Source: an uncultured Clostridia bacterium (GTDB taxonomy: Bacteria; Bacillota; Clostridia; TANB77; CAG-508). Taken from it: a stretch of DNA of 63,235 bases. Position numbers and translations under genes: made by a program. The stretch spans positions 1-63,235 of the forward strand of contig CANQPY010000004.1 in the NCBI GenBank assembly GCA_947625835.1, written 5' to 3'. This document shows, piece by piece, positions 39,086 to 48,953 of this stretch (position 1 is its first letter; every line of letters begins with the position of its first letter). Under the pieces are notes generated by a model, which saw only the letters and a list, made by a program, of their open reading frames with translations, searched no databases and was not told the origin of the DNA.

Positions 39086-40558
39086 TTATTTTAATTCATC
39101 CATGATTTCTTTTATAATTACTCTTTCATCATATGGATATTTTGTTCCTTTTATATCTTGATATGTTTCATGTCCTTTTCCTGCAATAACAACTATATCT
39201 CTTTTGGTTGCCATTTTAATGGCTTCTCTTATTGCATCTGTTCTATTTACAATTACAGTGTATTTTCCTTTTGTTCTTTTCATTCCCTCTTCAATTTCTT
39301 TTGTTATTTCTTCTGGTTCTTCTGTTCTTGGATTATCTGATGTAATAAATGTATAATCTGCAATTGTTCCTGATATTTCTCCCATTATCGGTCTTTTAGT
39401 TTTATCTCTGTCTCCTCCACAACCAAATACACAAATAAGTTTTCCTTTTGTATAAGATTTTACTGCTCTTAATATTCTTTCTAGACTTTCTGGAGAATGT
39501 GCATAGTCTATCATAATTGGTAATTCTTTTTTATTATCAACCATTTCTGATCTTCCTGGCACTCTAACTTCTAATAGTGCTTCTTTTACAGTTTCTGCAT
39601 CTATTCCAAATTTTTGTGCAACGCAAATAGCTGCTAAACAATTATATACACTAAATCTTCCTGGTATGCATACTTTTACCCTTTCGTTTTTATCTGTTAT
39701 TTTTACCTTAAAATCAGCATATGAATTTGTAATTGTAATATCTTTTGCTAATAAATTTGCAAAGTTGTCAATTCCATATGTTGTTATATTGCTTTCTGGA
39801 AATAGGCTAGGTATTTTTGCAGCATGCAAGTCATCTGCATTTACAATTCCAGTTTTGCACATTTTGAATAATTTTAATTTTGAGTTAAAGTAATCTTCCA
39901 TATTTGGATGTTCTTTTTCACTGATGTGGTCTTGTGAAAAGTTTGTAAATAACACAATGTCAAAATCGCATCCATCAACTCTATGCAATTTCAAGCTTTG
40001 TGAAGATACTTCCATAACAACAACTTCTACTCCTGCTTCTACCATTTTAGCAAATTGTCTTTGCAATTCTAAGCTTTCTGGTGTTGTCATACTACTATCT
40101 TTCAATTTTTCTTCACCTATATATGTTGCAATTGTACCAATTAATCCTACTTTTTTTCCTGCCTTTTCTAAAATTTTTCTTATCATAAATGTTGTAGTTG
40201 TTTTTCCCTTTGTTCCTGTTATTCCTATTAATTTAAATTTTTTTGATGGATTTCCATAAAAATTAGATGCACAAATAGCCATTGCAGCTCTTGTGTCTTT
40301 TGCCATAATTATTGTGATATTTTCTGGTATGTTAAGTTCTTTTAAATTGCATCCTTCTTGAACCATAATGGCTGTTGCACCATTTTCAATTGCTTTCCCT
40401 ATGAATTGATGACCATCTATTTTAAAACCTGTAATTGCTATAAATAAATAACCACTTTTTACTTTTTCTGAATTGTTTTCTATGTCATTTATTTCTATTT
40501 CTAAATCTCCTTTTACTTTTAGCCCTTCTATACCAACTAACATTTCTTTTAATTTCAT
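39086..40558 (-). CDS. murE: UDP-MurNAc-tripeptide ligase MurE (meso-DAP type)
   Basis: Mur ligase that adds the third stem-peptide residue. The P-loop is GITGTKGKTTTTFMI, and VMEVSSQSLKLHRV and IDYAHSPESLERIL follow. The specificity motif SDNPRTEEP carries DNPR, which predicts meso-diaminopimelate rather than lysine. I chose the start at 40558 (MKLKEMLVGIEG) over 40576, as it matches the family's usual opening. It follows the pyrBI genes, with a hairpin between. Confidence 0.93.
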   Translation of the reverse strand: MKLKEMLVGIEGLKVKGDLEIEINDIENNSEKVKSGYLFIAITGFKIDGHQFIGKAIENGATAIMVQEGCNLKELNIPENITIIMAKDTRAAMAICASNFYGNPSKKFKLIGITGTKGKTTTTFMIRKILEKAGKKVGLIGTIATYIGEEKLKDSSMTTPESLELQRQFAKMVEAGVEVVVMEVSSQSLKLHRVDGCDFDIVLFTNFSQDHISEKEHPNMEDYFNSKLKLFKMCKTGIVNADDLHAAKIPSLFPESNITTYGIDNFANLLAKDITITNSYADFKVKITDKNERVKVCIPGRFSVYNCLAAICVAQKFGIDAETVKEALLEVRVPGRSEMVDNKKELPIMIDYAHSPESLERILRAVKSYTKGKLICVFGCGGDRDKTKRPIMGEISGTIADYTFITSDNPRTEEPEEITKEIEEGMKRTKGKYTVIVNRTDAIREAIKMATKRDIVVIAGKGHETYQDIKGTKYPYDERVIIKEIMDELK

Positions 40559-40649
40559 TTCTATCCATCCCTTCAAATTTATAAATTTTATATCTAATAT
40601 TGTCTACATTATATAACTAAATTACCATTTTGTATAGATTTTTTATAAA

Positions 40650-40690
40650 AAAATCTCCTAATATATCTTATTAGAAGATTTTATTTTTAT
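40650..40690. terminator. Hairpin between pyrI and murE
   Basis: AAAAATCTCCTAATATA and TATTAGAAGATTTTATTTTT form an imperfect hairpin with a T-run just beyond the pyrI stop codon on the minus strand. It suggests partial separation of pyrBI from murE. Confidence 0.5.
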
Positions 40691-40694
40691 TCAA

Positions 40695-41111
40695 TTATTT
40701 TAAGCTCATTTCACAATATTTGCAACGATAAACTTGTTTTTCTTTATCTGTTAAAATAAATATTTGGTCTAAATCCTTTTCAACTGAAGTAATGCATCTT
40801 GGATTTTGACATTTTGCTACATTTACTATTTTTTCTGGTAAGTTTACTTTGAATTTTTTTATAAGTTCACCATTTTTTACTATGTTTATAGTTGCATTTG
40901 GCTCGATAAAACCAATTTTGTCTAAATCAATATTTATTTCTTTATCAATTTTTATGATATCTTTTTTCCCCATTTTTTGGCTTTTTGCATTTGTTATAAT
41001 TGCAACTGAACAGTCTAAGCTTGTTAAATCTAATGCCTCATATAGCTCCATGCCTTTTTTTGCACTAATATGATCAATAACAATTCCATTTTTTATACTA
41101 TCTATGTTCAT
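40695..41111 (-). CDS. pyrI: Aspartate carbamoyltransferase regulatory chain
   Basis: A 138-residue regulatory subunit that binds nucleotide effectors and couples to PyrB. The N-terminal allosteric domain (IKNGIVIDHISAKKGMELY) is followed by the zinc domain with four cysteines, CQNPRC and CKYC. It lies 19 bp after pyrB. Confidence 0.95.
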   Translation of the reverse strand: MNIDSIKNGIVIDHISAKKGMELYEALDLTSLDCSVAIITNAKSQKMGKKDIIKIDKEINIDLDKIGFIEPNATINIVKNGELIKKFKVNLPEKIVNVAKCQNPRCITSVEKDLDQIFILTDKEKQVYRCKYCEMSLK

Positions 41112-41130
41112 ATTAAATTTCTTCCCTTCT

Positions 41131-42045
41131 TTATTTTATTTCTAACAATTTTAAAATAAGTGCCATTCTAATATATTTTCCATATTCTGCTTGTTTAAAA
41201 TAGCATGCCCTTTTATCATCATCTACATCTGTTGATATTTCATTTACTCTTGGTAATGGATGCATAATACATAAATCTTCTTTTGCTTTTTTTAGTTTTT
41301 CCTTATTTAGAATATAATAATCTTTTAGTCTTACATAATCCGCTTCATTAAAAAATCTTTCTTTTTGCACTCTTGTCATATATAACACATCTAATTTATC
41401 CATATATTCTTCTATGTCTGTTGTTTCGCAATATTCTATATTGTTTTTTTCTAGGACGTCCTTTTTTATATATTCTGGCATTACTAATTCTTTTGGTGAT
41501 ATTAAAATAAATTTGATATTTTTATATCTTGACATTGCAGTAACTAATGAGTGTACTGTTCTTCCAAATTTTAAGTCTCCACATAGTCCGATTGTTAAAT
41601 TATCTAATCTTCCTTTTTCACATTGTATAGTTAATAAGTCTGTTAAGGTTTGGGTTGGATGGTTATGTCCTCCATCTCCAGCATTGATAATTGGTACTAC
41701 TGATTTTAATGATGCAACTAAAGGTGCTCCTTCTTTTGGATGTCTCATTGCTATAATGTCACTATATACTCCTACTATTCTTGTTGTGTCTGCTACACTT
41801 TCTCCCTTTGATACAGAACTAGATGCCGCTTCTGAAAACCCTAATACTTGTCCGCCTAGCCCAATCATTGCAGCTTCAAAACTAAGCCTTGTCCTTGTAC
41901 TTGGTTCAAAAAATAAAGTAGCTATTGTTTTACCATCACATTTATGAGAATATTTCTCTTTATTTGCAATGATATCTTTAGCTACTTTTATTAATTCATC
42001 GATTTCTTCTACTGATAAATCTTTAATATCAATTAAATGTTTCAT
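41131..42045 (-). CDS. pyrB: Aspartate carbamoyltransferase catalytic chain
   Basis: A 304-residue enzyme for the first committed step of pyrimidine synthesis. Carbamoyl-phosphate motif [29 protein letters not shown], and [12 protein letters not shown] are all present. Together with pyrI it makes the regulated holoenzyme. Unusually it sits inside a wall-synthesis series, between the LTA synthase and murE. No PyrR or leader-attenuation structure is obvious upstream. Confidence 0.96.
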   Translation of the reverse strand: MKHLIDIKDLSVEEIDELIKVAKDIIANKEKYSHKCDGKTIATLFFEPSTRTRLSFEAAMIGLGGQVLGFSEAASSSVSKGESVADTTRIVGVYSDIIAMRHPKEGAPLVASLKSVVPIINAGDGGHNHPTQTLTDLLTIQCEKGRLDNLTIGLCGDLKFGRTVHSLVTAMSRYKNIKFILISPKELVMPEYIKKDVLEKNNIEYCETTDIEEYMDKLDVLYMTRVQKERFFNEADYVRLKDYYILNKEKLKKAKEDLCIMHPLPRVNEISTDVDDDKRACYFKQAEYGKYIRMALILKLLEIK

Positions 42046-42141
42046 TTTTCTTCTCCTTCTTTTTTTATTTATATAGTTTTATCAAAAAAAGAAGGATTTG
42101 TCAATTTAAAATTAATATTTTGTTAAAATATGAAGTAAAAA

Positions 42142-42185
42142 GTTCAATATATTTTTTATTTATAACAAATCGGGAGGAACCAACA
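42142..42185. repeat. End fragment of the long-armed palindromic repeat
   Basis: AAAGTTCAATATATTTTTTA followed by TTTATAACAAATCGGG matches the reverse complement of the right end of copy 3 (55.50-55.54 kb). It runs into the 3' end of the LTA synthase gene and supplies its last codons and stop. Confidence 0.7.
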
Positions 42186-44094
42186 AATTATTTTTTATAA
42201 TACTATCAGACAAATAAATTTCATCTTCCATTTTTTGTTGCAATTTTTTCATTTCTTCTGTTTGGTCTACTTCCTCTAAAGTTCTTCTATCATAATATTT
42301 ATCATTAATATTATAATATTTACTTGTTATATACCCTAGTCCTTTAACAAAAGAGTAATCTTTATCTGAAAATATGCTTTCTCCTAATGAAAAATTATTT
42401 TCTAATCCTAACAAATCTAAAATGGTTGGCTTTATATCTATTTTTGCAACTGCACGATTTATTATACTATCTGTAGAATTAATATTTAATTTAGGTATTT
42501 TTATTCCAAATGGAATATGAACCTCTTTTATGCTATTTTCAAATTCTGTATATTCTATTTCATTTTCTTCATATAAACTTTTTATATCTTCAATACAATT
42601 AAGACCAGAGCCATGGTCACCATATACAATAAAAATACTTTTGTCCATTAAACCAGTTTCTTCTAAATCTTTTATCAATTGACCAAAGGCATAGTCCACA
42701 AAATTGCATGATATTAGATAATTTTGAAATGTTTCATCTTTATATTTTTTCACATCTTCTTTTGTTAATGTTACTTTATTTTCCAAGTTTGAAACTCCTT
42801 CCAATTCAAATGGTATATGTGTTGTAACACTAACTAATGTAGTGCAAAAATTTCCTTTATAATTATTTATTTTATCTACTGCTTGTTTAAAGAACGATTC
42901 ATCTGAATAAAATTCTCCTGCTTTTTCAATATTTGGAAATTCATTGATATCGTTATATTCATCAATATGATAGCCTGTATTATATACTTCATTTCTATTC
43001 CAAAAAGAACTGCTATTTGGATGCATAAATGAGGTATAATATCCTTCTTTTCTAAGAGCAGAATAAATATCTAGCCATGTATTATTGTAATATTTTTGGA
43101 ATATATATCCGTTTTCTAATGGATACATAGAGTTTTCCATTTCAAACTCAGAATCGGCTGTAGTTCCAAGTCCTTGATTATACATATCACTGCAATAAAT
43201 GTTTTCTTTAAAAAAGCGGTTCAAATTTGGCGTAATTTCTTTTCCATTTACTTTTTTTCCTATTATATATTCATTTAAACTTTCTAATTGCAATATGATA
43301 ACATTTTTATCTTTTGCTATCCCAAAACATTTGGTTTCTTTTGATTTTTCTTTTAAATTTTCGTTGTAAATATTTTTAATTCTTTCTTCATCTACTTTTT
43401 CTTTTACAAATAAGCTACAAATGTACTCTTCTGCATCTTTATAGTGATAATAATAAATTGAAGCATCTTGCAAAATTAAAGATTTATTATATTTTCTAAA
43501 GTCATATATTCCATTAATGTTTTTATTTACTATAAAAATATTTAATCCTACTATAATTACAATTATAAATGCTTTTAATATTTTATTTTTATAAATTGTC
43601 TTTTTTATTTTCTTATTTGAAATTATACTAAATATTAAAAGCATTATATTATCAAACCAGAACAGTAAGATATTTTTAATATCAATAAGTGTTAATACAC
43701 CACTTCCTATTTCTTTTGCATATCTTAAATTTTCAATTTGATAGCAAGATAAAAAATTGGTAGAATAACTATAATAAAGGAAATCAGCATATATAATTAA
43801 TGTGATAATTGCATAGATAATATTTAAATAGATTAATGAAAATTTATTTTTGTAATTAATTATTGGACACATAATTAATAAGGAAGCAACTAATATATAT
43901 GAAAACGTATCTATATTGACTTCTATTCCTAAAATGCAATTTATAAATATTCCTTTATAAATTAATAGTATTATTCCAATTAAAAAAATAATATTATTCT
44001 TAAAAAATTCTTCTGTTGGCTTTACTATTACTTTTTTTAAAATTCTTTTTGCTTTATCTAAATTTTTCATTTTTTGTTCCATTCTTTTCTTCAT
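42160..44094 (-). CDS. Lipoteichoic-acid-synthase-like membrane sulfatase-fold protein
   Basis: A 644-residue protein with about five N-terminal transmembrane helices (residues ~30-200) and an extracellular alkaline-phosphatase/sulfatase domain. The likely nucleophile threonine is in QGLGTTADSEFEMENS, with metal ligands in VYGDHGSG and FMHPNSSSFWNR. This fits LtaS-type glycerolphosphate polymerase or another phosphoglycerol transferase. The last residues, VPPDLL, lie within a repeat end, so its C-terminus has been remodelled by insertion. Confidence 0.88.
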   Translation of the reverse strand: MKKRMEQKMKNLDKAKRILKKVIVKPTEEFFKNNIIFLIGIILLIYKGIFINCILGIEVNIDTFSYILVASLLIMCPIINYKNKFSLIYLNIIYAIITLIIYADFLYYSYSTNFLSCYQIENLRYAKEIGSGVLTLIDIKNILLFWFDNIMLLIFSIISNKKIKKTIYKNKILKAFIIVIIVGLNIFIVNKNINGIYDFRKYNKSLILQDASIYYYHYKDAEEYICSLFVKEKVDEERIKNIYNENLKEKSKETKCFGIAKDKNVIILQLESLNEYIIGKKVNGKEITPNLNRFFKENIYCSDMYNQGLGTTADSEFEMENSMYPLENGYIFQKYYNNTWLDIYSALRKEGYYTSFMHPNSSSFWNRNEVYNTGYHIDEYNDINEFPNIEKAGEFYSDESFFKQAVDKINNYKGNFCTTLVSVTTHIPFELEGVSNLENKVTLTKEDVKKYKDETFQNYLISCNFVDYAFGQLIKDLEETGLMDKSIFIVYGDHGSGLNCIEDIKSLYEENEIEYTEFENSIKEVHIPFGIKIPKLNINSTDSIINRAVAKIDIKPTILDLLGLENNFSLGESIFSDKDYSFVKGLGYITSKYYNINDKYYDRRTLEEVDQTEEMKKLQQKMEDEIYLSDSIIKNNLLVPPDLL

Positions 44095-44164
44095 TTTTTC
44101 TATTAGCCTTATTATATCATATAATAGTGAAAACTTTTAATTTTGTCAATATTATTTTTCAGTC

Positions 44165-44210
44165 AAAGTGAAAGATTTGCGTTTTTTTTGCAAATCTTTC
44201 ACTTTGTTTT
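44165..44210. terminator. Strong bidirectional terminator after the SpoVD-like PBP gene
   Basis: AAAGTGAAAGATTTGC-loop-GCAAATCTTTCACTTT, a 16-bp perfect stem with T-runs. It separates the dcw head (mraZ to PBP) from the LTA synthase gene. Confidence 0.88.
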
Positions 44211-44233
44211 TCAAATATATGCATTTATAAATT

Positions 44234-46243
44234 TTAATACTCTATAAAAATCTTATTCCCTTTATTTATTTTAATTCCTTCAGTTGGTATTTGTTTCTTA
44301 ATTATTGTATTTTCTTTATCTAATGTTTTTTCATTTTCCTCTTTGATTCCTTCTATACTCAATTCTAATCCTATTTCTTTCAATATTTTTTCTGCTTCTT
44401 TTACTGATACCCCAGTTATATTCGGTACACTTACTTCTTCTACAATTTCTAATTCATCTTTGTTACCTTGACTTACTTCTAAATATGGCAAAATTTCTGA
44501 AAAAATTTGTCCTCCAACAGGTGCTGCAACTCCACCTCCTTGGTGTCCTCCTTCTCCGTGTTGGATTATATAAAGTAACTAAAACTACAACTTGTGGATT
44601 TTCAATTGGCGCCACTCCGGCAAAAAGATGTAACATATTTATTAGTATTTACACCATCTTCTGAAGTTCCTGTTTTTCCTCCAATTCTATACCCTGCAAC
44701 TTTTGCATTTTTTCCAGTTCCTTCTGATACAACAGTTTCCATCATGCTTAAAACTTTTTCTGAAGTTTCCTTTGAAATTACTGTTCCATTTTTTTTGACT
44801 GGAACATCTTTAATTTCTTTTGTTTTACTATTAATAATTTGTTTTACAATTCTAGGAGTAATGCTTGTTCCTCCATTTGCAATACTAGATACTGCTGTAG
44901 CTAATTGAATTGGTGTAATTTCAAATCTCTGTCCGAAGCTAATTGTTGCAAGTTCCACAGGTCCTGCCTTTTCTTCTGCTAAAAAAATACTATTTGCTTC
45001 TCCTGGAAGGTCAATTCCAGTTTTACTCAATAATCTAAACTTATTTAAATAAGAGTAATATGTCTTTACCCCTAATTTTTGACCTAAACCTATAAAAACA
45101 GGATTGCAAGAATTCATTAATGCCATTCTTAAACTTTCTGAACCATGTGGTCTATAATATCTCCAACATTTAATTCTAACACCTGCAACTTCAATAGAAC
45201 CAGTACAACAAAACTCTCCTTGCTTATCTATATCAGTAACAATTCCTTCTTCCAGAGCTGCTGATGTAGTTATTAATTTAAATACAGAACCTGGCTCATA
45301 TGTATCTGCAATTGCTTTATTCCTCCATACTGCTTGCAAACTTTTAGTTTTATCAGATTGCCCGCATTGTTTCCCAAATTCCTTTTAATTCTTCTGTATA
45401 CGCATCATATGGATTATTTAAATCATAATTTGGATATGTTGCCATTGCTAAAATATCTCCATTTTGAGGATTCATAACTACAACATTTCCACCATCTGTA
45501 CACACATTATCAATACACGCTTCTTCTAAATACTTTTCTACAATTGACTGTACACTTAAATCGATTGTTAAAACTAAATCATTACCGTCAATTGCAGATA
45601 CATAATTCTCTCCTTCTTCACCTATTTCTCCGCCTTTTGCATCTGTATGACGTTTAATATAACCTTGTGAGCCCTTTAATTCTTCATCATATTTTGCTTC
45701 AATTCCATCTAGACCCTGATTATCGCTTCCGCAAAATCCAATAATTTGAGATGCTACTGTACTATACGGATAATATCTTTTTGTATCTTCATCAATATTA
45801 ATTCCTGTATCTATATTATTTTCTTCCATCCAAACTCTTAGTTTGTCTGTTTTTTCTTTATCAACTTTTTTAGCAATTGTTTCAATTGAACTTCTTTTAG
45901 TAACTTTTTTTAGAGTCTTATCATAATCTAATTCAAAAATATCAGACAATATTTTTGCTACCTTTTCCTTATTTTCTTTTGCAATATTTCCAGGATTTAT
46001 ACTTACAGTTTCCACAGTACTGCTTATAGCTAATACATTTTTTCCTGTTGCATCATAAATAACTCCTCTTTTAGGATTTATCTTTCTATCTAAGGTTTGT
46101 TGTTGGTATGCCATACTAGATAGTTCCTCTCCTTGCAAAAATTGAATGCAACCAATTCTTATAATTAGCCCTACAATAATTAAAAAAGCTATAAAAAGAA
46201 TATTTCTTAATTTTTTCTTACTTGAAAGTTTCATCCCAATCAT
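44234..46243 (-). CDS. spoVD: SpoVD/PBP2-type transpeptidase with PASTA domain, read through three CGG +1 sites
   Basis: Class B penicillin-binding protein, 668 residues after recoding. N-terminal membrane helix (ILFIAFLIIVGLIIRIG), dimerisation domain with NPKRGVIYDATGKNVLA, transpeptidase with EPGSVFKLITT (nucleophile), MNSCNPVFIGLGQKLG and GGKTGTSEDG, and one C-terminal PASTA domain. Three CGG skips at 45362, 44617 and 44556 join four frame segments, giving ETMGQSDKTKS, FCGVAPIENPQVVV and NPTGEGGHQGGGVAAP. AGGAGG precedes the ATG. In the dcw position between ftsL-like and, after a terminator, LTA synthase. Confidence 0.92.
44556..44558 (-). other. +1 recoding site, ACA-CGG-A, SpoVD-like PBP site 3
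   Basis: Restores LYNPTGEGGHQGGGVAAPV and leads in frame into the PASTA domain. Confidence 0.9.
44617..44619 (-). other. +1 recoding site, TGC-CGG-A, SpoVD-like PBP site 2
   Basis: Restores TSFCGVAPIENPQVVVLV, the usual 'sF.G.aP...P.....v' after KTGT. Position may be off by one base. Confidence 0.85.
45362..45364 (-). other. +1 recoding site, ATG-CGG-G, SpoVD-like PBP site 1
   Basis: The only CGGG case. Skipping C gives WETMGQSDKTKSLQAVWRN. Zero frame reads CGG GCA ATC TGA. Confidence 0.85.
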
Positions 46244-46297
46244 AAAAGAACCTCCTAATCCATTTTATTAGAAAGTTCTTCGTTTATTACTCTTGAT

Positions 46298-46801
46298 TTA
46301 TTTATTAAAAATCTTATCTATTATTTTTTGAAACCAATTTTTTTCTTGCTTTTCAATAATTTCTTCTGTTGCAGACTCAACGTAATCTTTTTTTGGTAAA
46401 TTTACATATACAGTTTGTTTATTTGTTAATTCTTGCATTCCTAATTTTTCTTTTGCTTGTTTTTTTATAACACTCAAGTTCAAATTATTTTCAATATTTA
46501 CTTTTAATTGTTCATTTTCCTTTTGAACATCAGATAATTCTTTTTTTAAGGTTTGCACTTGATTAAATTTTTCATTAATTTCAGAGTTTCTATAACTTAT
46601 TGCAAACAGTAGTACAAATATTCCTAGCACAATTAATATTGATTTCATTTGCTTTTTTTGCTCAGCTTTTGATATTTTTACATCTTGTTTTGGCAAATCT
46701 TCCACTACTTTTAATTTTCGATTTTGTGGTTGTTGTTTTTTTCTTACATTTGGCTCTAATTTTCGTGGTGTTGTTCCATATTCATATCTACTTCTTGCCA
46801 T
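46298..46801 (-). CDS. ftsL: FtsL/DivIC-like septum protein
   Basis: A 167-residue single-pass protein in the ftsL position between rsmH and the PBP. A basic cytoplasmic N-terminus (about 50 residues) is followed by one helix (MKSILIVLGIFVLLFAIS) and an extracytoplasmic leucine-zipper-like coil (NEKFNQVQTLKKELSDVQKE). Such proteins organise the FtsQLB-FtsWI complex. Sequence similarity is low by nature, so the call rests mostly on topology and position. Confidence 0.75.
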   Translation of the reverse strand: MARSRYEYGTTPRKLEPNVRKKQQPQNRKLKVVEDLPKQDVKISKAEQKKQMKSILIVLGIFVLLFAISYRNSEINEKFNQVQTLKKELSDVQKENEQLKVNIENNLNLSVIKKQAKEKLGMQELTNKQTVYVNLPKKDYVESATEEIIEKQEKNWFQKIIDKIFNK

Positions 46802-46840
46802 AAGTTATTCACCTCCTTTTCTTCAATACCTATGCCTATG

Positions 46841-46940
46841 CCGATGTGGGGACAGGCACTAGTCCCACCTTTTTGCCGATGTGGGGACAGGCACTAATCC
46901 TACATTTTCGTCAATGTGGGGACAGGCACTAATGCCACAT
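46841..46940. repeat. Three tandem 35-bp hairpin repeats between rsmH and ftsL
   Basis: Units begin at 46841, 46876 and 46911. Each carries GATGTGGGGACAGGCACTA (or AATGTGGGG...) followed by a partial complement such as GTCCCAC, so each can fold into a GTGGGGA/TCCCAC hairpin. They are GC-rich relative to the surroundings and lie inside the dcw transcript. Similar GTGGGGACAGGCAC repeats occur near insertion elements in other bacteria, from memory. Confidence 0.8.
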
Positions 46941-46942
46941 GA

Positions 46943-47890
46943 CTAATGCCTCAAGATTAATTCTGCCTTTTCAAATATTCTTAATTTTGCACTTTTGCTT
47001 CTTGAATTTTGCTTTATTTCTTCGTTTTCTGCTGTTATTGGCTTTTTTGTAATAATTTTTCCGAGTGATTTTGCACCACATACACAATATGGTAAATCCG
47101 CTGGGCAAGTACATTTACCTTTTGATTCTATGAATGCATTTTTTACTGCTCTATCTTCTAATGAATGAAATGTTATTACACAAAGTCTTCCTCCTTCGGC
47201 TAAAACATCTATACATTCTTCTATTGTATGATATAATGGCTTTATTTCATTGTTTACTTCTATTCTAATTGCTTGGAAAGTTCTTTTTGCAGGATGTCCA
47301 TCATTTTGTTTTGATTTTGGTATGGATTTTTCTATTATATCTACTAATTGTTTTGTTGTTTCGATTTGATGTTCTTTTCTTTCTAAACAAATATTTTTTG
47401 CTATTTGCTTAGAAAATCTTTCTTCTCCGTACTCATAGATTATTTGCGCTAAAATGTTTTCATCATAGTTATTTACAACATCTTTAGCAGTTAATTTCTG
47501 CGTTTTATCCATCCTCATATCTAAAATGTTTTCGCCTAAATAACTAAATCCTCTATTTTTTTCATCTAATTGATATGATGAAACACCTAAATCTAGCAAA
47601 ATTCCATCTACTTTATTGATATTTAATTCTTTCAATATTTTTTTTATATCATCATGATTACCATGTATGTATTTCACATTAGAAAATTCTTTTAACTTGT
47701 TTTTTGCAGCTTCTATTGCTTCTGTATCTCTATCAATTCCAATTAGCATTCCTGATTTTGATAGTTTTCTTAGTATTTCTATGCTATGTCCTGCTCCACC
47801 TAAAGTTCCATCTACATAAATACCGTCTGGTTTGATTTTTAATCCTTCTATACATTGTTTTAACATAACTGGTTTATGTTTAAATTCCAA
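46943..47890 (-). CDS. rsmH: 16S rRNA m4C1402 methyltransferase RsmH (MraW)
   Basis: A 315-residue SAM-dependent methyltransferase acting on 16S rRNA. Clear signatures: [48 protein letters not shown], and the C-terminal [16 protein letters not shown] with the [13 protein letters not shown] segment. Second gene of the dcw series after mraZ, about 295 bp away. No in-frame CGG. Confidence 0.95.
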   Translation of the reverse strand: MEFKHKPVMLKQCIEGLKIKPDGIYVDGTLGGAGHSIEILRKLSKSGMLIGIDRDTEAIEAAKNKLKEFSNVKYIHGNHDDIKKILKELNINKVDGILLDLGVSSYQLDEKNRGFSYLGENILDMRMDKTQKLTAKDVVNNYDENILAQIIYEYGEERFSKQIAKNICLERKEHQIETTKQLVDIIEKSIPKSKQNDGHPAKRTFQAIRIEVNNEIKPLYHTIEECIDVLAEGGRLCVITFHSLEDRAVKNAFIESKGKCTCPADLPYCVCGAKSLGKIITKKPITAENEEIKQNSRSKSAKLRIFEKAELILRH

Positions 47891-48184
47891 TTTTGCACCT
47901 CTATTATTTTGTATTATTTAAAATCAGCTGGTAATTTACTAAACTACCAGCTGGAAATTATTTTTGTTTTATCTTTTGGTATTTCAAACGTCTTAGGTTG
48001 AAACCATCTTTCGTTTATCAAATTTTTTCTAATGTAATTTTATTTCTTTTGCATACTTTTCTTAAGTATGATTCATCTTTTGTACTTTCATCTTTTGTAC
48101 TTTTATCTTTTGTAAATTTGTCTTTTGTTAATTATTTATCTTTAGCATTTTATTCTTTTGTAAGTTTATATAAACTTTTTCAAG
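47891..48184. other. Spacer between mraZ and rsmH
   Basis: There is no gene. A hairpin with arms CAGCTGGTA and TACCAGCTG lies at about 47922-47952, a likely terminator or attenuator after mraZ. A short array of four to five TCTTTTGTA-like units lies at about 48065-48130. The mraZ-rsmH spacing is much longer than usual. Confidence 0.6.
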
Positions 48185-48611
48185 TTATATACCTAACATT
48201 GTCATGTTTTCAGCAATTTCATCAACTGAAATGTTTTCATCACATTTTTCCCAAGTTTGCTTATCCCAAATTTCTAGTCTTGTTCCTACTCCGGATAATT
48301 ACTGCTTCTTTTTCTAAATTGGCTGCTAATCTTAAATTATTTGGTAATAAAAATCTTCCTTGCTTATCTATTTCACATTCTGTTGCACCAGATAAGAAGA
48401 ATCTTACAAAATTTCTTGCATTCTTATCAGAAAGTGGAAGTGTTTTTAATTTTGTTTCGAAGTTTAACCACTCATTTTGTGAAAACGCAAATAAACATCC
48501 ATCTAACCCTTTTGTTACAATGAATTTATCTCCCATGTCTATTCGTAATTTTGCAGGCATTATTAATCTGCCTTTAGCATCAATGGAATGCTCGTATTCA
48601 CCAATTAGCAA
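48185..48611 (-). CDS. mraZ: Transcriptional regulator MraZ, read through one CGG +1 site
   Basis: A 141-residue dcw-operon repressor of the AbrB/SpoVT fold. Both half-domains are visible: [20 protein letters not shown] and [19 protein letters not shown]. The ORF breaks at CGG (48291-48293); dropping C gives [20 protein letters not shown], the conserved C-terminal stretch, ending at 48185. The start is TTG at 48611 with AAGGGGTGAAA upstream. The tandem GCTCCACTTT-like repeats upstream on the minus-strand leader (GTGG-rich) resemble MraZ boxes. Confidence 0.92.
48291..48293 (-). other. +1 recoding site, ATC-CGG-A, mraZ
   Basis: Restores [14 protein letters not shown]. The unshifted frame ends in [10 protein letters not shown] after 11 codons. 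Confidence 0.9.
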
Positions 48612-48670
48612 TAAGTTTCACCCCTTTTTCACTTTTTACCACTTTGCTCCACTTTGCTCCACTTCAATTC
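48612..48670 (-). promoter_or_regulatory. Possible MraZ operator repeats upstream of mraZ
   Basis: On the minus strand the leader carries repeated GTGGAGCAAAGTGG and GTGGTAAAAAGTG units, spaced about 10 bp. MraZ is known to bind tandem GTGG(G/A)-type repeats before its own gene. Reading these as the autoregulatory site is inference. Confidence 0.55.
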
Positions 48671-48953
48671 AATTTTAATACAACTTTTTTTATTTTGCAA
48701 GCCTTTTTTGAATTTTTTTTATTTTTTTTATTTTTTTAGCTACAGTTCAAAAAAAAATTAATTCTATGTAAAAAATATATTGAACTTTTTATAGCAAGCA
48801 AGTTAAAGTCTCTGAACTGTAACTTTTTTTATACGAAAATATCCTTGTTTGTAGAACTATCACTGTTATTTGATTTATTTTTTCTTATTAATAGTTCGTT
48901 CTTTTTTTCTTCTTATATTGCTATACTTTTTATAACATGTAAGGAGGGTCCTT
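48671..48953. other. Divergent intergenic region with a repeat end
   Basis: AT-rich. A perfect 9-bp inverted pair TACAGTTCA / TGAACTGTA brackets a solo end of the long-armed repeat family (AAAATATATTGAACTTTTTA, about 48770-48792) and an AGCAAGTTAAAGTC segment also found next to copy 3. No gene seen. Confidence 0.6.

Noticed and set aside
44602..45339. Separate genes for each fragment of the split PBPs, FtsW and WG-repeat protein
   Set aside because: The fragments lack ribosome sites, begin at arbitrary internal codons, and join exactly through the CGG rule.
46841..46940. CRISPR array from the 35-bp tandem repeats
   Set aside because: Units are adjacent with no unique spacers and are themselves hairpins.
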